Assembly: GCA_023666665.1 (NCBI GenBank)
Contig: JAMPBN010000001.1
Location: forward strand, 889,293-953,292
DNA: 64,000 nt
Source of the DNA: Prevotella sp.
Lineage (GTDB): Bacteria; Bacteroidota; Bacteroidia; Bacteroidales; Muribaculaceae
Reading direction: 5' to 3'
The translations under genes and the position numbers were made by a program. This document shows positions 17,013 through 25,968 of the stretch, one piece after another. The number at the start of each line of letters is the position of its first letter. Within the stretch, counting starts at the first letter, position 1. The notes under the pieces are model-generated. The model did no database searches, was not told where the DNA came from, and saw only the letters and a list, made by a program, of their open reading frames with translations.

Positions 17013-17441
17013 ATGGACGTGCGCGTTGACAAATGGCTATGGGCCGTGCGCGTGTTTAAAACGCGCTCAATTGCCACCGATGCCGTTAAAAAGGGCCGCG
17101 TTATGGTCAATGACGTGCTCGTCAAACCCTCGCGAACCATCAAGCCCGGAGACATTGTCAAGGTCAAGAAGCCGCCGGTAACTTATTCGTTCCGGGTGCT
17201 TCAGCTCGTGCAGAACCGCCTTGGCGCAAAACTCGTACCCGAATATATGGAGAATATTACTCCGCAGAGCGAGCTTGATATTCTCGACATTGTTCGCGTG
17301 AGCGGCTTTATTGACCGCCGCAAGGGGCTGGGTCGCCCAACCAAGCGCGAGGGGCGCGAACTTGCCGAATTTACCTCCGACCTATACCTTGACTTCGACG
17401 ACGATGACTTCGACGACGAAGATGAAGAAGAGGAAAATTAG
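17013..17441 (+). CDS. hslR: RNA-binding S4 domain protein (Hsp15-like)
   Basis: A 142-residue protein. Residues 3-60 are an S4 domain (VRVDKWLWAVRVFKTRSIA) of the HslR/Hsp15 type. A middle segment (GLGRPTKREGRELAEF) is typical of this family, and the last 20 residues are nearly all Asp/Glu. Hsp15 binds free 50S subunits carrying nascent chains and helps recycle them, which fits its place two bases after pth. The acidic tail is longer than in E. coli and may be disordered. The 3' end overlaps convergent lptB by four bases. Confidence 0.88.
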   Translation: MDVRVDKWLWAVRVFKTRSIATDAVKKGRVMVNDVLVKPSRTIKPGDIVKVKKPPVTYSFRVLQLVQNRLGAKLVPEYMENITPQSELDILDIVRVSGFIDRRKGLGRPTKREGRELAEFTSDLYLDFDDDDFDDEDEEEEN

Positions 17442-18175
17442 TTGAACGTCTTGCGGCGGAAAATGAAGTTGCGGCCGAGGTATTTTTCGCGCACAATGGG
17501 GTTGTTGGCCAATTCTTCAGAAGCTCCCTCAAACAATATTTTGCCCTCAAAAAGCAGATAGGCGCGGTCGGTGATTGAAAGCGTCTCGGGGGCGTTATGG
17601 TCTGTGATGAGGATGCCGATGTTTTTCTCCTTGAGGTGATAAACAACGCTTTGGATTTCTTCAACCGCAATGGGGTCAACGCCGGCAAACGGCTCGTCGA
17701 GCATAATAAATTTCGGAGATATTGCCAGGCAGCGGGCAATTTCGGTACGTCGGCGCTCGCCGCCTGAAAGACGGTCGCCGAGGTTATGGCGCACTTTCTG
17801 GAGCGAAAATTCCTGAATCAGTGTTTCGAGCTTCTCTTTTTGCTGCTGCTTGGTTAGGTCGGTGAGCTGCAACACGCAGCGAATATTGTCTTCAACCGAA
17901 AGTTTGCGGAAAACCGAAGCCTCCTGGGCCAGGTAGCCAATACCGTGGCGTGCGCGTTTATAAACCGGGAACTTGGTGATGTTCAGGTCGTCGAGATAAA
18001 TCTGTCCCTCGTTGGGAGTGACGAGGCCCGTGGTCATATAAAACGTGGTGGTCTTGCCGGCACCGTTAGGTCCGAGCAACCCCACGATTTCTCCTTGGGT
18101 CACGTTGATGCTGACGTGGTTGGCCACCGTGCGTCGGCCATAGATTTTTACCAGATTGTCGGTGCGCAGTATCAT
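17438..18175 (-). CDS. lptB: LPS export ABC transporter ATP-binding protein
   Basis: A 245-residue ABC ATPase with Walker A GPNGAGKTT (residues 35-43), Q-loop region, signature LSGGERRRTEIAR and Walker B FIMLDEPFAGVDP followed by the H-loop ITDHN. The C-terminal NPIVREKYLG motif is characteristic of LptB. It powers LptFG extraction of lipopolysaccharide from the inner membrane. It lies downstream of udk with a four-base overlap (ATGA), so both are one transcript. The other Lpt genes are not in the window. Confidence 0.94.
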   Translation of the reverse strand: MILRTDNLVKIYGRRTVANHVSINVTQGEIVGLLGPNGAGKTTTFYMTTGLVTPNEGQIYLDDLNITKFPVYKRARHGIGYLAQEASVFRKLSVEDNIRCVLQLTDLTKQQQKEKLETLIQEFSLQKVRHNLGDRLSGGERRRTEIARCLAISPKFIMLDEPFAGVDPIAVEEIQSVVYHLKEKNIGILITDHNAPETLSITDRAYLLFEGKILFEGASEELANNPIVREKYLGRNFIFRRKTFN

Positions 18176-18786
18176 CCTTTTCCGAGTCGGCTTTCAATAT
18201 AATCGGTTAGCAATCGCATTGCCACGATGTTGTGGCCTCCCTGTGGCACGATGAGGTCGGCATAGTTTTTCGACGGCTCGATATACATCTGGTGCATCGG
18301 CTTGAGCACGCGGGCATAGCGGTCGAGTACCTGCTGGGGGGTACGTCCGCGCTCCACGCAGTCGCGGGCAATGAGGCGGATAAGCCGATCGTCGGCATCG
18401 GCATCTACAAACACCTTGACATCGAGCATTGAGCGCAGCTGCTCGTCACACAACGCAAGAATCCCCTCGACGATGACAACGTCGTGAGGCTCAACGTGAA
18501 CGGTCTCTGGTTGGCGCGTGCAAGTCAGGTAGCTGTAGGTGGGCATTTCAATGGCCTCGCCGCGCTTCAGCGTCTCGAGGTGGCTCACCAGCAAGGGCCA
18601 GTCAAACGCTGCCGGTTCATCGAAGTTAATGTTTTGGCGCAGCTCGGGCGGAATATGGCTCGAATCTTTATAGTAGGAGTCTTGCGAGATAACCGCAACT
18701 TCGTTAGGGGGAAGTTCGGCAATGATTTTGCGGACAACTGTTGTTTTGCCGCTACCGGTTCCACCGGCTATACCAATGATTAACAT
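18172..18786 (-). CDS. udk: Uridine kinase
   Basis: A 204-residue P-loop kinase with GGTGSGKTT near residue 8, the SQDSYYKD stretch that contacts the nucleoside, and FDEPAAFDW. It phosphorylates uridine and cytidine in pyrimidine salvage. The ATG at 18786 is chosen because the family begins MLIIGIAGGTGSGKT and because the -7 box TACCTTTG lies 20 bases upstream; the longer frame to 18894 would run through that promoter and into the tRNA. Overlaps lptB by four bases. Confidence 0.95.
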   Translation of the reverse strand: MLIIGIAGGTGSGKTTVVRKIIAELPPNEVAVISQDSYYKDSSHIPPELRQNINFDEPAAFDWPLLVSHLETLKRGEAIEMPTYSYLTCTRQPETVHVEPHDVVIVEGILALCDEQLRSMLDVKVFVDADADDRLIRLIARDCVERGRTPQQVLDRYARVLKPMHQMYIEPSKNYADLIVPQGGHNIVAMRLLTDYIESRLGKG

Positions 18787-18806
18787 GACAATGAAAAAGT
18801 TTTGCG

Positions 18807-18814
18807 CAAAGGTA
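18807..18814 (-). promoter_or_regulatory. -7 box of udk-lptB
   Basis: TACCTTTG on the minus strand, 20 bases upstream of the udk ATG. It is back-to-back with the tRNA promoter on the other strand. Confidence 0.7.
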
Positions 18815-18837
18815 CGAAAAATTTTGCTATGGTAGAC

Positions 18838-18867
18838 TTGTAAAGTCAAAAAAAATGCGTAAATTTG
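18838..18867 (+). promoter_or_regulatory. Promoter of tRNA-Thr
   Basis: TTG at 18838-18840, 19 bases, then TAAATTTG at 18860-18867, 22 bases before the mature 5' end of the tRNA. Confidence 0.75.
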
Positions 18868-18889
18868 CAGTCGAAAAAACAAGACACCT

Positions 18890-18962
18890 GCCACAATAGC
18901 TCAGTCGGTAGAGCATTTCATTCGTAACGAAAAGGTCCGGGGTTCGAGCCCCCGTTGTGGCT
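18890..18962 (+). tRNA. tRNA-Thr (anticodon CGT)
   Basis: A 73-base cloverleaf. The acceptor GCCACAA pairs with TTGTGGC, the D arm is GCTC/GAGC, the T arm is CGGGG-TTCGAGC-CCCCG, and the discriminator is T. The anticodon loop TTCGTAA (18921-18927) reads CGT, for threonine ACG codons. The last anticodon-stem pair would be A-C (18920 with 18928), leaving four good pairs. CCA is not encoded. A hairpin terminator follows. Confidence 0.93.
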
Positions 18963-18973
18963 CAAAAGCAAAA

Positions 18974-19018
18974 CCCTAACAACCAGTAGCTTAACGAAGC
19001 GGTTATTAGGGCGTTTTT
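18974..19018 (+). terminator. Terminator after tRNA-Thr
   Basis: CCCTAACAACC (18974-18984) pairs with GGTTATTAGGG (19001-19011) with one mismatch around a 16-base loop, followed by CG and five T residues. Confidence 0.75.
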
Positions 19019-19044
19019 GTTATAAAGTGTTAATTTTGGGGGGA

Positions 19045-19076
19045 TTTGGTGGTTTGAGTTATTATTGCTATCTTTG
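19045..19076 (+). promoter_or_regulatory. Promoter of the YafQ-type toxin-antitoxin pair
   Basis: TTTG at 19045-19048, exactly 20 bases, then TATCTTTG at 19069-19076. Downstream is AATAACAGTTAG, which could hold an operator; no clear palindrome was found. Confidence 0.8.
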
Positions 19077-19102
19077 CAGTAATAACAGTTAGCTCTTATC
19101 TT

Positions 19103-19327
19103 ATGACACAACTTACCGTTTCGATAGAAAGCCCCGATATGCTGCGCGACGTCAAGAAAGCTATCAGTATGATTCGCGGCGTTATATCTGTAAAGTCTAT
19201 AAAAACTAAATCCAAGTCAAACTCTACAACTGTTGCGGCTATTGAAGAAGCTCGTAGTGGTAAAACAATTCATTGCGGTTCGTTTGAGAATTATAAACGT
19301 ATGATGGCTAATCTCGACGATGTTTGA
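19103..19327 (+). CDS. Antitoxin of a YafQ-type toxin-antitoxin pair
   Basis: A 74-residue protein directly upstream of, and overlapping by eight bases, a RelE-superfamily toxin gene, the classic type II order. The N-terminal half looks like a small beta/helix oligomerisation or DNA-binding region (LTVSIESPDMLRDVKKAI). A Ser/Lys-rich linker follows, then a C-terminal segment SGKTIHCGSFENYKRMMANL that should wrap the toxin. Antitoxins of this class repress their own promoter. The DNA around this pair is visibly richer in A/T than the neighbouring genes, which suggests acquisition. Family assignment rests mainly on the partner. Confidence 0.75.
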   Translation: MTQLTVSIESPDMLRDVKKAISMIRGVISVKSIKTKSKSNSTTVAAIEEARSGKTIHCGSFENYKRMMANLDDV

Positions 19328-19592
19328 ATTAAGTGTAACTACGCAATACAAGCGCGATCTTAAATTGGCAAGAAAGCGAGGCTTGGATGAAAACCTGTTG
19401 GATGAAATTATTAAACTTCTTGTAGACGGACTTCCTCTTCCGGAAAAGAATAAGGATCACGTGCTCAAAGGAGATTATCGTGGTTGTCGTGAATGTCATA
19501 TTTCACCCGATTGGTTGTTGATTTATTCGGTAGATAATTGCGTGAATTTATTGACACTTGTTCGTACCGGTTCTCATTCCGACCTTTTCTGA
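19320..19592 (+). CDS. YafQ-family mRNA interferase toxin
   Basis: A 90-residue RelE/ParE-superfamily toxin of the YafQ branch. It shows the expected alternation: TTQYKRDLKLARKRG at the N-terminal helix, LPEKNKDHVLKGDYRGCRECHI in the core, WLLIYSV, and the C-terminal LVRTGSHSDLF with the histidine near the end that serves catalysis in YafQ. It would cut ribosome-bound mRNA. The start lies inside the antitoxin gene. It ends three bases before ispD, with no terminator visible, so the TA promoter may also drive ispD-recG. Confidence 0.88.
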   Translation: MFELSVTTQYKRDLKLARKRGLDENLLDEIIKLLVDGLPLPEKNKDHVLKGDYRGCRECHISPDWLLIYSVDNCVNLLTLVRTGSHSDLF

Positions 19593-19595
19593 GAT

Positions 19596-20234
19596 ATGGA
19601 TAAACGTGCTATAGTAATTGTTGCGGCGGGAGGGATTGGTTCGCGTTTTGGAGCTGACCGACCGAAGCAGTTTTGCGGTTTGGGTGGCAGAACCGTGCTG
19701 GAGCATACTTGCGAGCGTTTTGCGGGTATGCAGCTCGTTGTGGTTATCGACCCCAAGTGGACGCAGTATGTGCCGGAGGGTGCGCTGACTGCTCTGCCGG
19801 GCAAGACGCGCTGGGAGTCGGTGAAAAATGCCATTGAGGCGAGTCGCCATCTGGATGCCGACGTGATTATGGTTCACGACGGAGCGCGTCCGCTGGTATC
19901 GACCGAGATAATTGCCCGCATTTTGGATGCCTGCCGCGAGCATCAGGGCGCAATCCCGGTGGTTTCGGTTACGGATTCACTGCGCAGGGTTGACGGCACT
20001 CCGGCAAATCGTGCGGACTTCCGTGCGGTGCAGACTCCTCAAGGCTTTCAGGCAGAGCTTTTGCGCAAGGCATATGACTTGCCCGAGCGCCCGGAGTTTA
20101 CCGACGATGCTGCCGTTATGACCGCTGCCGGATATGATGACATTGCCATGGTTGACGGCGAGACCTCGAACATAAAAATCACACATCCCATAGATTTGAA
20201 AATTGCAGAACTTTGGATGCAGCAACTGACATAA
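19596..20234 (+). CDS. ispD: 2-C-methyl-D-erythritol 4-phosphate cytidylyltransferase
   Basis: A 212-residue nucleotidyltransferase with the N-terminal VVAAGGIGSRFGADRPKQF, the VMVHDGARPLV motif near residue 90 and the C-terminal DGETSNIKITHPIDL. It converts MEP and CTP to CDP-ME in the non-mevalonate isoprenoid pathway. A plain ATG start follows the toxin gene by three bases. Its last 22 bases overlap the start of recG. Length is slightly short of E. coli's but normal for Bacteroidota. Confidence 0.94.
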   Translation: MDKRAIVIVAAGGIGSRFGADRPKQFCGLGGRTVLEHTCERFAGMQLVVVIDPKWTQYVPEGALTALPGKTRWESVKNAIEASRHLDADVIMVHDGARPLVSTEIIARILDACREHQGAIPVVSVTDSLRRVDGTPANRADFRAVQTPQGFQAELLRKAYDLPERPEFTDDAAVMTAAGYDDIAMVDGETSNIKITHPIDLKIAELWMQQLT

Positions 20235-22294
20235 AGTATCTCAAAGGCATTGGCCCGGTCAAGGCGGCCTTGTTGGGCAAAGAGTTGGGAATCAAGACTG
20301 TTGGCGACCTTCTTGAGCATTACCCTACGAGCTACGTTGACCGTTCGCAGGTTTATAAGATTGCCGACCTCCGAGGCGCTGAACTGCCAATGATTCAGGT
20401 TCGTGGCAGATTTCTGCGAGCAGAGATGCAGGGCGAGGGCGCAAAAAGCCGTCTCGTGGCGCTCTTTACCGATGGCACAGGGGTTATGGAGGTTGTGTGG
20501 TTTCGCCAATGCAAGTCAATTGCAAAGTCGCTGAATCCGGACTTGACCTACGTGCTTTTCGGCAAACCCTCGGAATATAACCATCATTGGCAGCTCGTTC
20601 ACCCCGAGCTTGACACCGAAGTCACGGCCGAAACCCACAAAGGTCTGCGCGGGGTGTATCCGCTCACCGAGGGGCTGCGCAACAAGGGCGTGACCTCCCG
20701 ACAGATGCACACCTGGGTGGTCAATGCCCTGACAGCCGGCGTTGCAGTGCGCGAGATATTGCCTGCCGAAGTATTGCAGCCCTGGAAACTGATGAGCCGA
20801 GCAGAGGCCATCAGGGTAATTCACCGCCCGCAAAATATGATTGAGCTTGAACGCGCCAAGTTCAGACTCAAATTCGAGGAACTTTTCTTCCTTGAGCTCA
20901 ACATCATAAGGTATGGCCGCAACCGCAAGCAGGCACTTAAAGGCTGGTCGTTCACCAAAGTGGGCAGCTACTTTAACCGCTTCTACTCCGAGTGCATGCC
21001 CTTTGAACTGACCAATTCCCAGAAGCGCGTAATCAAAGAAATTCGCAGCGATATGAACACCGGACGGCAAATGAACCGCCTGCTGCAAGGCGATGTGGGG
21101 TCGGGCAAAACCTTGGTGGCGCTGCTCACTATGCTAATTGCGCTCGACAATGGTGCGCAGGCCTGTATGATGGCACCGACTGAAATCCTGGCCACTCAGC
21201 ATTATGAAACTCTCTCGGCTCTGGCCGGGCAAGTTGGCGTAAACGTGAAACTCCTGACCGGGTCAACTCCCAAAAAAGAGCGCGAAGAAATTCATCGCCA
21301 GCTAATGGACGGCTCGTTGCATATTCTCATCGGCACCCACGCCGTGATTGAAGACAACGTGCAGTTTGCCCGCCTGGGCTATGTGGTGATTGACGAGCAA
21401 CACCGCTTTGGCGTGGCGCAGCGTGCGCGTTTGTGGCAAAAAGCAGAGATGGCACCCCACGTGCTGGTGATGACGGCAACTCCGATACCGCGCACCTTGG
21501 CAATGACCGTTTACGGCGACCTCGATGTCAGCATTATTGACGAGCTGCCCCCCGGGCGTAAGCCGGTAACCACGGTTCTGCGCTATGACGACCGCCGGCA
21601 ACAAATCTACGACTCCCTGCACCGCCAACTTCTTGCCGGTCGGCAGGCATACATAGTGTATCCGCTGATTGATGAGAATGAAAAACTCGACCTCCGTTCG
21701 CTTGAAAACGGCTATGAGTTTATAAGTCATCTGTTTAAAGACTTCAAGGTGGCGATGGTTCACGGGCGTATGAAACCCGCCGAAAAAGACCGTCAGATGC
21801 AGAAATTCGTGTTGGGCGAGGCTCACATCCTGGTGGCCACCACGGTGATTGAGGTTGGTGTTAACGTACCCAATGCCTCCGTGATGATAATTGAGAATGC
21901 CGAGCGCTTCGGCCTCAGTCAGTTACATCAGCTACGGGGCAGGGTGGGGCGCGGAGCTGACCAAAGCTACTGCATACTGATGTCAAAACATAACATCGGG
22001 CGCGATACCCGTCATCGCCTCGAGGTTATGACCTCGACCACCGACGGTTTTGTTGTGGCCGAAGAAGATATGAAGCTGCGCGGCCCCGGCGACATTGAGG
22101 GCACAATGCAGAGCGGACTTTTCGTTGACCTCAAAATGGCCTCGCTGGTCACCGATACTCCCATACTTGAACAAGCCCGCAGAGCCGCCGAGATAGTTCT
22201 TGATGCCGACCCGCGGCTGAGCGCACATCCGGGGTTGCGACAAACGCTCTCGCTGATGTTTGACCGCACAATGGACTGGGCAAGAATAAGCTAA
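20213..22294 (+). CDS. recG: ATP-dependent DNA helicase RecG
   Basis: A 693-residue superfamily 2 helicase. It has an N-terminal helix-hairpin-helix start (IKYLKGIGPVKAALL), an OB-fold wedge domain, Walker A LLQGDVGSGKT near residue 292, Walker B with DEQH (VIDEQHRFGV), motif III MTATPIPRTLAMT and motif VI QLRGRVGRG. It remodels stalled replication forks and recombination intermediates. The start is inferred to be the TTG at 20213, inside ispD: no ATG or GTG lies in frame before residue 59, where the conserved HhH region would be lost. A 22-base overlap with ispD suggests coupled translation. Confidence 0.93.
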   Translation: MDAATDIKYLKGIGPVKAALLGKELGIKTVGDLLEHYPTSYVDRSQVYKIADLRGAELPMIQVRGRFLRAEMQGEGAKSRLVALFTDGTGVMEVVWFRQCKSIAKSLNPDLTYVLFGKPSEYNHHWQLVHPELDTEVTAETHKGLRGVYPLTEGLRNKGVTSRQMHTWVVNALTAGVAVREILPAEVLQPWKLMSRAEAIRVIHRPQNMIELERAKFRLKFEELFFLELNIIRYGRNRKQALKGWSFTKVGSYFNRFYSECMPFELTNSQKRVIKEIRSDMNTGRQMNRLLQGDVGSGKTLVALLTMLIALDNGAQACMMAPTEILATQHYETLSALAGQVGVNVKLLTGSTPKKEREEIHRQLMDGSLHILIGTHAVIEDNVQFARLGYVVIDEQHRFGVAQRARLWQKAEMAPHVLVMTATPIPRTLAMTVYGDLDVSIIDELPPGRKPVTTVLRYDDRRQQIYDSLHRQLLAGRQAYIVYPLIDENEKLDLRSLENGYEFISHLFKDFKVAMVHGRMKPAEKDRQMQKFVLGEAHILVATTVIEVGVNVPNASVMIIENAERFGLSQLHQLRGRVGRGADQSYCILMSKHNIGRDTRHRLEVMTSTTDGFVVAEEDMKLRGPGDIEGTMQSGLFVDLKMASLVTDTPILEQARRAAEIVLDADPRLSAHPGLRQTLSLMFDRTMDWARIS

Positions 22295-22325
22295 AAACAA
22301 AACACACATTAACACATTTCAGAAA

Positions 22326-24421
22326 ATGCAAACAACCGTAAAACTTAAAATGCTATTATTAGCCACGCTGCTGCCTATTGCAGCGGCTGCTGAATATTAC
22401 CCGATAAACGGCGACAAAACAACCTTGGAGAACCCGTTCGGAGAACAATGTCAGGCAACGGAAATCGGGATAATTGCGGGAAACAACAGGCAGATTGTTG
22501 TGCCGGATAATTCGCCCCTGGTTTACTGCGATTTGCTCGGCAACCTGTTTTATGCACAAATCGGTCAAACCATAACCCCGGTGGTTGAACATTCCGATAC
22601 CATATTCACGCCTTATTGCTACATTGACTTCAATCAAGATGGCTTTTTCGGGGTCGATGAGGCCGTTGGCTCCAACTTCAAAATTGCCAGCTCAATTCAG
22701 CCCGGGCGCTATCGTGTCCGCTTCAAGCTCGATGGCTCTGACGCATCAGCTGCCGGGAGTGCCGACAGCCTGGCTCTGGTGGCAGACGCAATGCTGAGCA
22801 TCGCCGGCAAGGAGGTTGAAGTCTATGCCCCCGCAATTCCCAACGGTCAGGTAGTAGATAAATGGGGCGCTCAGCTCAATCCTCTGAAAGCACCATATAA
22901 CCAGAACTTCGTTATCCGCCTGGCCGCTGACAAAGCTTACCATCATAACGGCGCACTGGTTAAAATGGGTTATAATCTTGACGGAGATGGGTTCGACGAA
23001 TATGGAAATCCTCAATATGATGAATTTATTGTAGAAGAAAATGCCGTGTATGGCGACCGTTATGAATTTAAGGCCGAGAAGATGCGCGAAAATTTGCAGA
23101 TTATCGGGCGAATGGCTGAGGGAGAACTCTATCCGGCCGACAATATCAGCGGCACTTTGCCCATAGTGAGCGTCAATACCGAAAATTTTGTTACTATAAT
23201 TGACCGAGTAACCAAGATTCCGGCTTCACTGTCAGTTACCGTCCCGAAAAATTATGTGACGCTAAACGGTAAGGAAGCAGAAGCAGTTGAAATATCTGAC
23301 CTGACAATACGCGGCCGCGGAAATGCGAGCTGGACGTGGCAAAAGAAACCATACAAGCTTAAGTTTGCCGAAAAGACAAAGTTGATGGGTTTGCCCAAGA
23401 GTAAACACTTCTCCCTGATTCCATATCCCGGATTTCAAACGTGATTGCCGCTGTTGGAGGATTGGAAATGGCTCGCCTGACCGGGCAGAGCTGGGCTTCA
23501 CACGCAGAGCCGGTGGAGTTTGTTCTCAACGGACAATATATGGGACTCTATTTTGTGGTTGAAAACGTGAAAATCAGCGGTAAGCGCCTGGATATTTATG
23601 AGCAGCCCGACCTCAACGACGACGAGGAAACACTGCCGTGGGGATGGCTTGTGGAGGTTGATAACAATCCTGACGACAATTATATCAGCATAGCGGAAAC
23701 TCCGGGCAAGACGCTGAATATCACGGCGCACACTCCCGAAGAAATGTCAGAGGGTCAACGCCGGTGGCTAACGGACGAGATGACCCTGCTCAACGACCTG
23801 ATAATGAACTCATCATCCGACGACTGGGCGGAGCATATCGACGCAAATTCTGCGGCGCAGTATTTTATGGTGCGCGAGGCATTCGTTGACCGCGACGGTT
23901 ATGCCGGAAGTATGTATCTGCACCGCGACACGGTGGGCAATGAACTATGGAAATTCGGTCCGCTATGGGATATTGCTTCAACCCATATTGAGAAAACGGC
24001 CTGGAATATTCCCGGTGGGTTTCATTATGGCTATCACTGGTTTGACGGCATAATGGAGAAAACAGCCTTTAAGCTCGCACTTGTGGAGCAATGGGGGCTC
24101 TTTTACCCGCAACGTGCAGAGTTGATGGATTTTATTAAGCGGCTTGCTGAAATCTGTAATCCGTCGGACGATGCGGATGCCCGGCGTTGGCCAATATTCA
24201 CCCATTCGCAAACCCCGATCAGCTATGCCGATGGCTACGTTGATTTGCTGGGCAAGAACCTTGACTGGATGAACAGCGAGATTAATGAAGTCAAGACCGG
24301 AATTGAAACGCCTGAAGTAGCCGATGCTCCCAAGGAGATTTATGACTTGTGGGGTCGCCGGCTCTCGTATCCGGTGCGCGGCATCAACATAATTGGCGGC
24401 AGGAAAATTTACGTCAGGTAA
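22326..24421 (+). pseudogene. Secreted CotH-family protein, split by a frameshift
   Basis: Two adjacent frames (22326-23444 and 23441-24421) make up one CotH-kinase-like protein of roughly 700 residues. The first half has a signal peptide (residues 1-22), a GEVED-like domain (YCYIDFNQDGFFGVDE...PGRYRVRFKLD), a second module (APYNQNFVIR...YGNPQYDEF) and the CotH start (LTIRGRGNASWTWQKKPYKLKF). The second half continues in CotH (PVEFVLNGQYMGLYFVVENVKI, YFMVREAFVDRDGYAGSMYLHRD) and ends in YDLWGRRLSYPVRGINIIGGRKIYV. The frame changes by -1 between about 23405 and 23441. The junction TGA overlaps a GTG, and a small deletion or a sequencing error is most likely. CotH proteins are atypical kinases in spores; the role of bacterial surface forms is unclear. 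Confidence 0.82.
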
Positions 24422-24454
24422 CTCTGTGGATTTTCGGGTTTAAGGGATTTTTAT

Positions 24455-24462
24455 TATATTTG
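24455..24462 (+). promoter_or_regulatory. -7 box of the alpha-L-fucosidase gene
   Basis: TATATTTG, 23 bases upstream of the ATG at 24486. It fixes the start downstream of the TTG at 24471. No good -33 TTTG at 20 bases. Confidence 0.65.
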
Positions 24463-24485
24463 CGGAAAAATTGAAAATATACCGT

Positions 24486-25964
24486 ATGATGAGAAAAACA
24501 ATCATTATCCCGATGATAGCGGGTGTACTTTCCGCAGGCGCTCAGGAGGTCTTGAAATTACAGACTCAGGAGCTTCCCAACCCGGAAAACGAACCTGTAG
24601 CTGTTCACCCGGTGCCGCACGAGCGCCAGGTGCTTTGGAACGAAACGGAATTTTATGCTTTCTTCCACTATGGAATGAACACGTTTACCAACCGCGAGTG
24701 GGGCAATGGCGACGAAGACGTTAAGCAATACGCCCCCACTTCCGAACCCAATCCGCGACAATGGCTCGAAGTGGCAAAGTCTGCGGGGATGAACGGCGGC
24801 ATAGCCGTGGTGAAGCACCACGACGGCTTCTGCCTCTGGCCCACGGAAACCACCGAACATAATTGCACCCACGGCTCGGGAGCATATGCCGCCACAAACA
24901 TTCCGCAGAAATTCGGCGAGGCTGCCCGCGACCTCGGCATGAAATATGGCTTCTATATTTCGCCCTGGGACCGCAATTCGGAGCTTTATGGCACCGACAG
25001 ATACGTCAGCGAAGTTTTTCTGCGTCAATGCGCAGAAATTTCGCAATATGGCGATGACCAGTTTGAAATGTGGTTCGACGGAGCCAACGGAGGCACCGGC
25101 TACTATGGCGGAGCCAACGAAAACCGCAGCATTGACAACAGCATATATTACGATATTCCCAACCTGCGCGACTCAATTCACACCGTGATGCCCAACTGCG
25201 TGATGTGGGGCGTAGGCGGCGAAGCTCGCTGGATTGGCAATGAGGCCGGATGGGCCGGCGAAACCAACTGGAGCTACGGAACCGGAACGAGCGGCAGCGT
25301 AGATGCCTGGGAGTGGTTTGCCGGCGAATCTGATGCCAAGGCCACTAACAAGGGGTGGTTCTGGCACTCCGGCGAGGTGGTTTTAAGTCTTGACCGCCTT
25401 TGGCAAATGTATATGGAGACGGTTGGTCGCAACGCCACCTGGATTCTCAACCTGCCGCCCGACCAAAGCGGCTCAATTCCCGAGGTCACAGCCAAGAGAA
25501 TGAAGGAATTTGGCGAACTTTTGAAAGAGCGCATTGCCGTTGATCACGCCCTGACTGCTACAGTTTCGGCAAGCGAAACCCGCGCTGCCGGCCAAACCCG
25601 CAATTACGAGGCCGCCAACGTCACCGACGGCGACAAAACCACATATTGGGCCACCAACGACGGCACTACCGACGCAACTCTTACGTTTATCTTCCCCGAA
25701 ACCAAAAACGTGCACTACGTAAGCCTTATGGAATATATCCGCAAAGGCCAGAGAGTCAAGAATTTCACCATAGAAACCACTACCGACGGCTCGACCTGGA
25801 CGGCAATCCCATATGCCAACACTACTACTATCGGCTACAAACGAATTGTGCCGCTCAACGGAAGCACCACCAACTACGGACCCGGTATGGACATCAAGGG
25901 CGTAAGAATCCATATTACCGATGCAAAAGCCTGTCCGTTAATCCATACCGTTCAAATCTTCTAA
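24486..25964 (+). CDS. Secreted GH29 alpha-L-fucosidase with C-terminal discoidin-like domain
   Basis: A 492-residue exported enzyme. Signal peptide ~1-19. The GH29 barrel (~25-345) has HHDGFCLWPT, YGFYISPWDRN and FEMWFDGANGG, in which Asp198 is the expected nucleophile; the acid/base Glu is not certain by eye. A C-terminal F5/8 type C-like sandwich (~355-492; NVTDGDKTTYWATND) probably binds glycan. The insertions and the YYGGANENRSID segment after the nucleophile resemble the GH29-B branch acting on alpha-1,3/1,4-linked fucose of Lewis-type glycans. It lacks the short C-terminal tail of its neighbours. ATG 24486 or 24489 follows the -7 box. The gene at 25969 follows after four bases. Confidence 0.9.
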   Translation: MMRKTIIIPMIAGVLSAGAQEVLKLQTQELPNPENEPVAVHPVPHERQVLWNETEFYAFFHYGMNTFTNREWGNGDEDVKQYAPTSEPNPRQWLEVAKSAGMNGGIAVVKHHDGFCLWPTETTEHNCTHGSGAYAATNIPQKFGEAARDLGMKYGFYISPWDRNSELYGTDRYVSEVFLRQCAEISQYGDDQFEMWFDGANGGTGYYGGANENRSIDNSIYYDIPNLRDSIHTVMPNCVMWGVGGEARWIGNEAGWAGETNWSYGTGTSGSVDAWEWFAGESDAKATNKGWFWHSGEVVLSLDRLWQMYMETVGRNATWILNLPPDQSGSIPEVTAKRMKEFGELLKERIAVDHALTATVSASETRAAGQTRNYEAANVTDGDKTTYWATNDGTTDATLTFIFPETKNVHYVSLMEYIRKGQRVKNFTIETTTDGSTWTAIPYANTTTIGYKRIVPLNGSTTNYGPGMDIKGVRIHITDAKACPLIHTVQIF

Positions 25965-25968
25965 AGCC

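Noticed and set aside
23405..23441. Programmed -1 frameshift in the CotH gene
   Set aside because: No slippery heptamer or downstream pseudoknot was seen, so a mutation or a sequence error is more likely.
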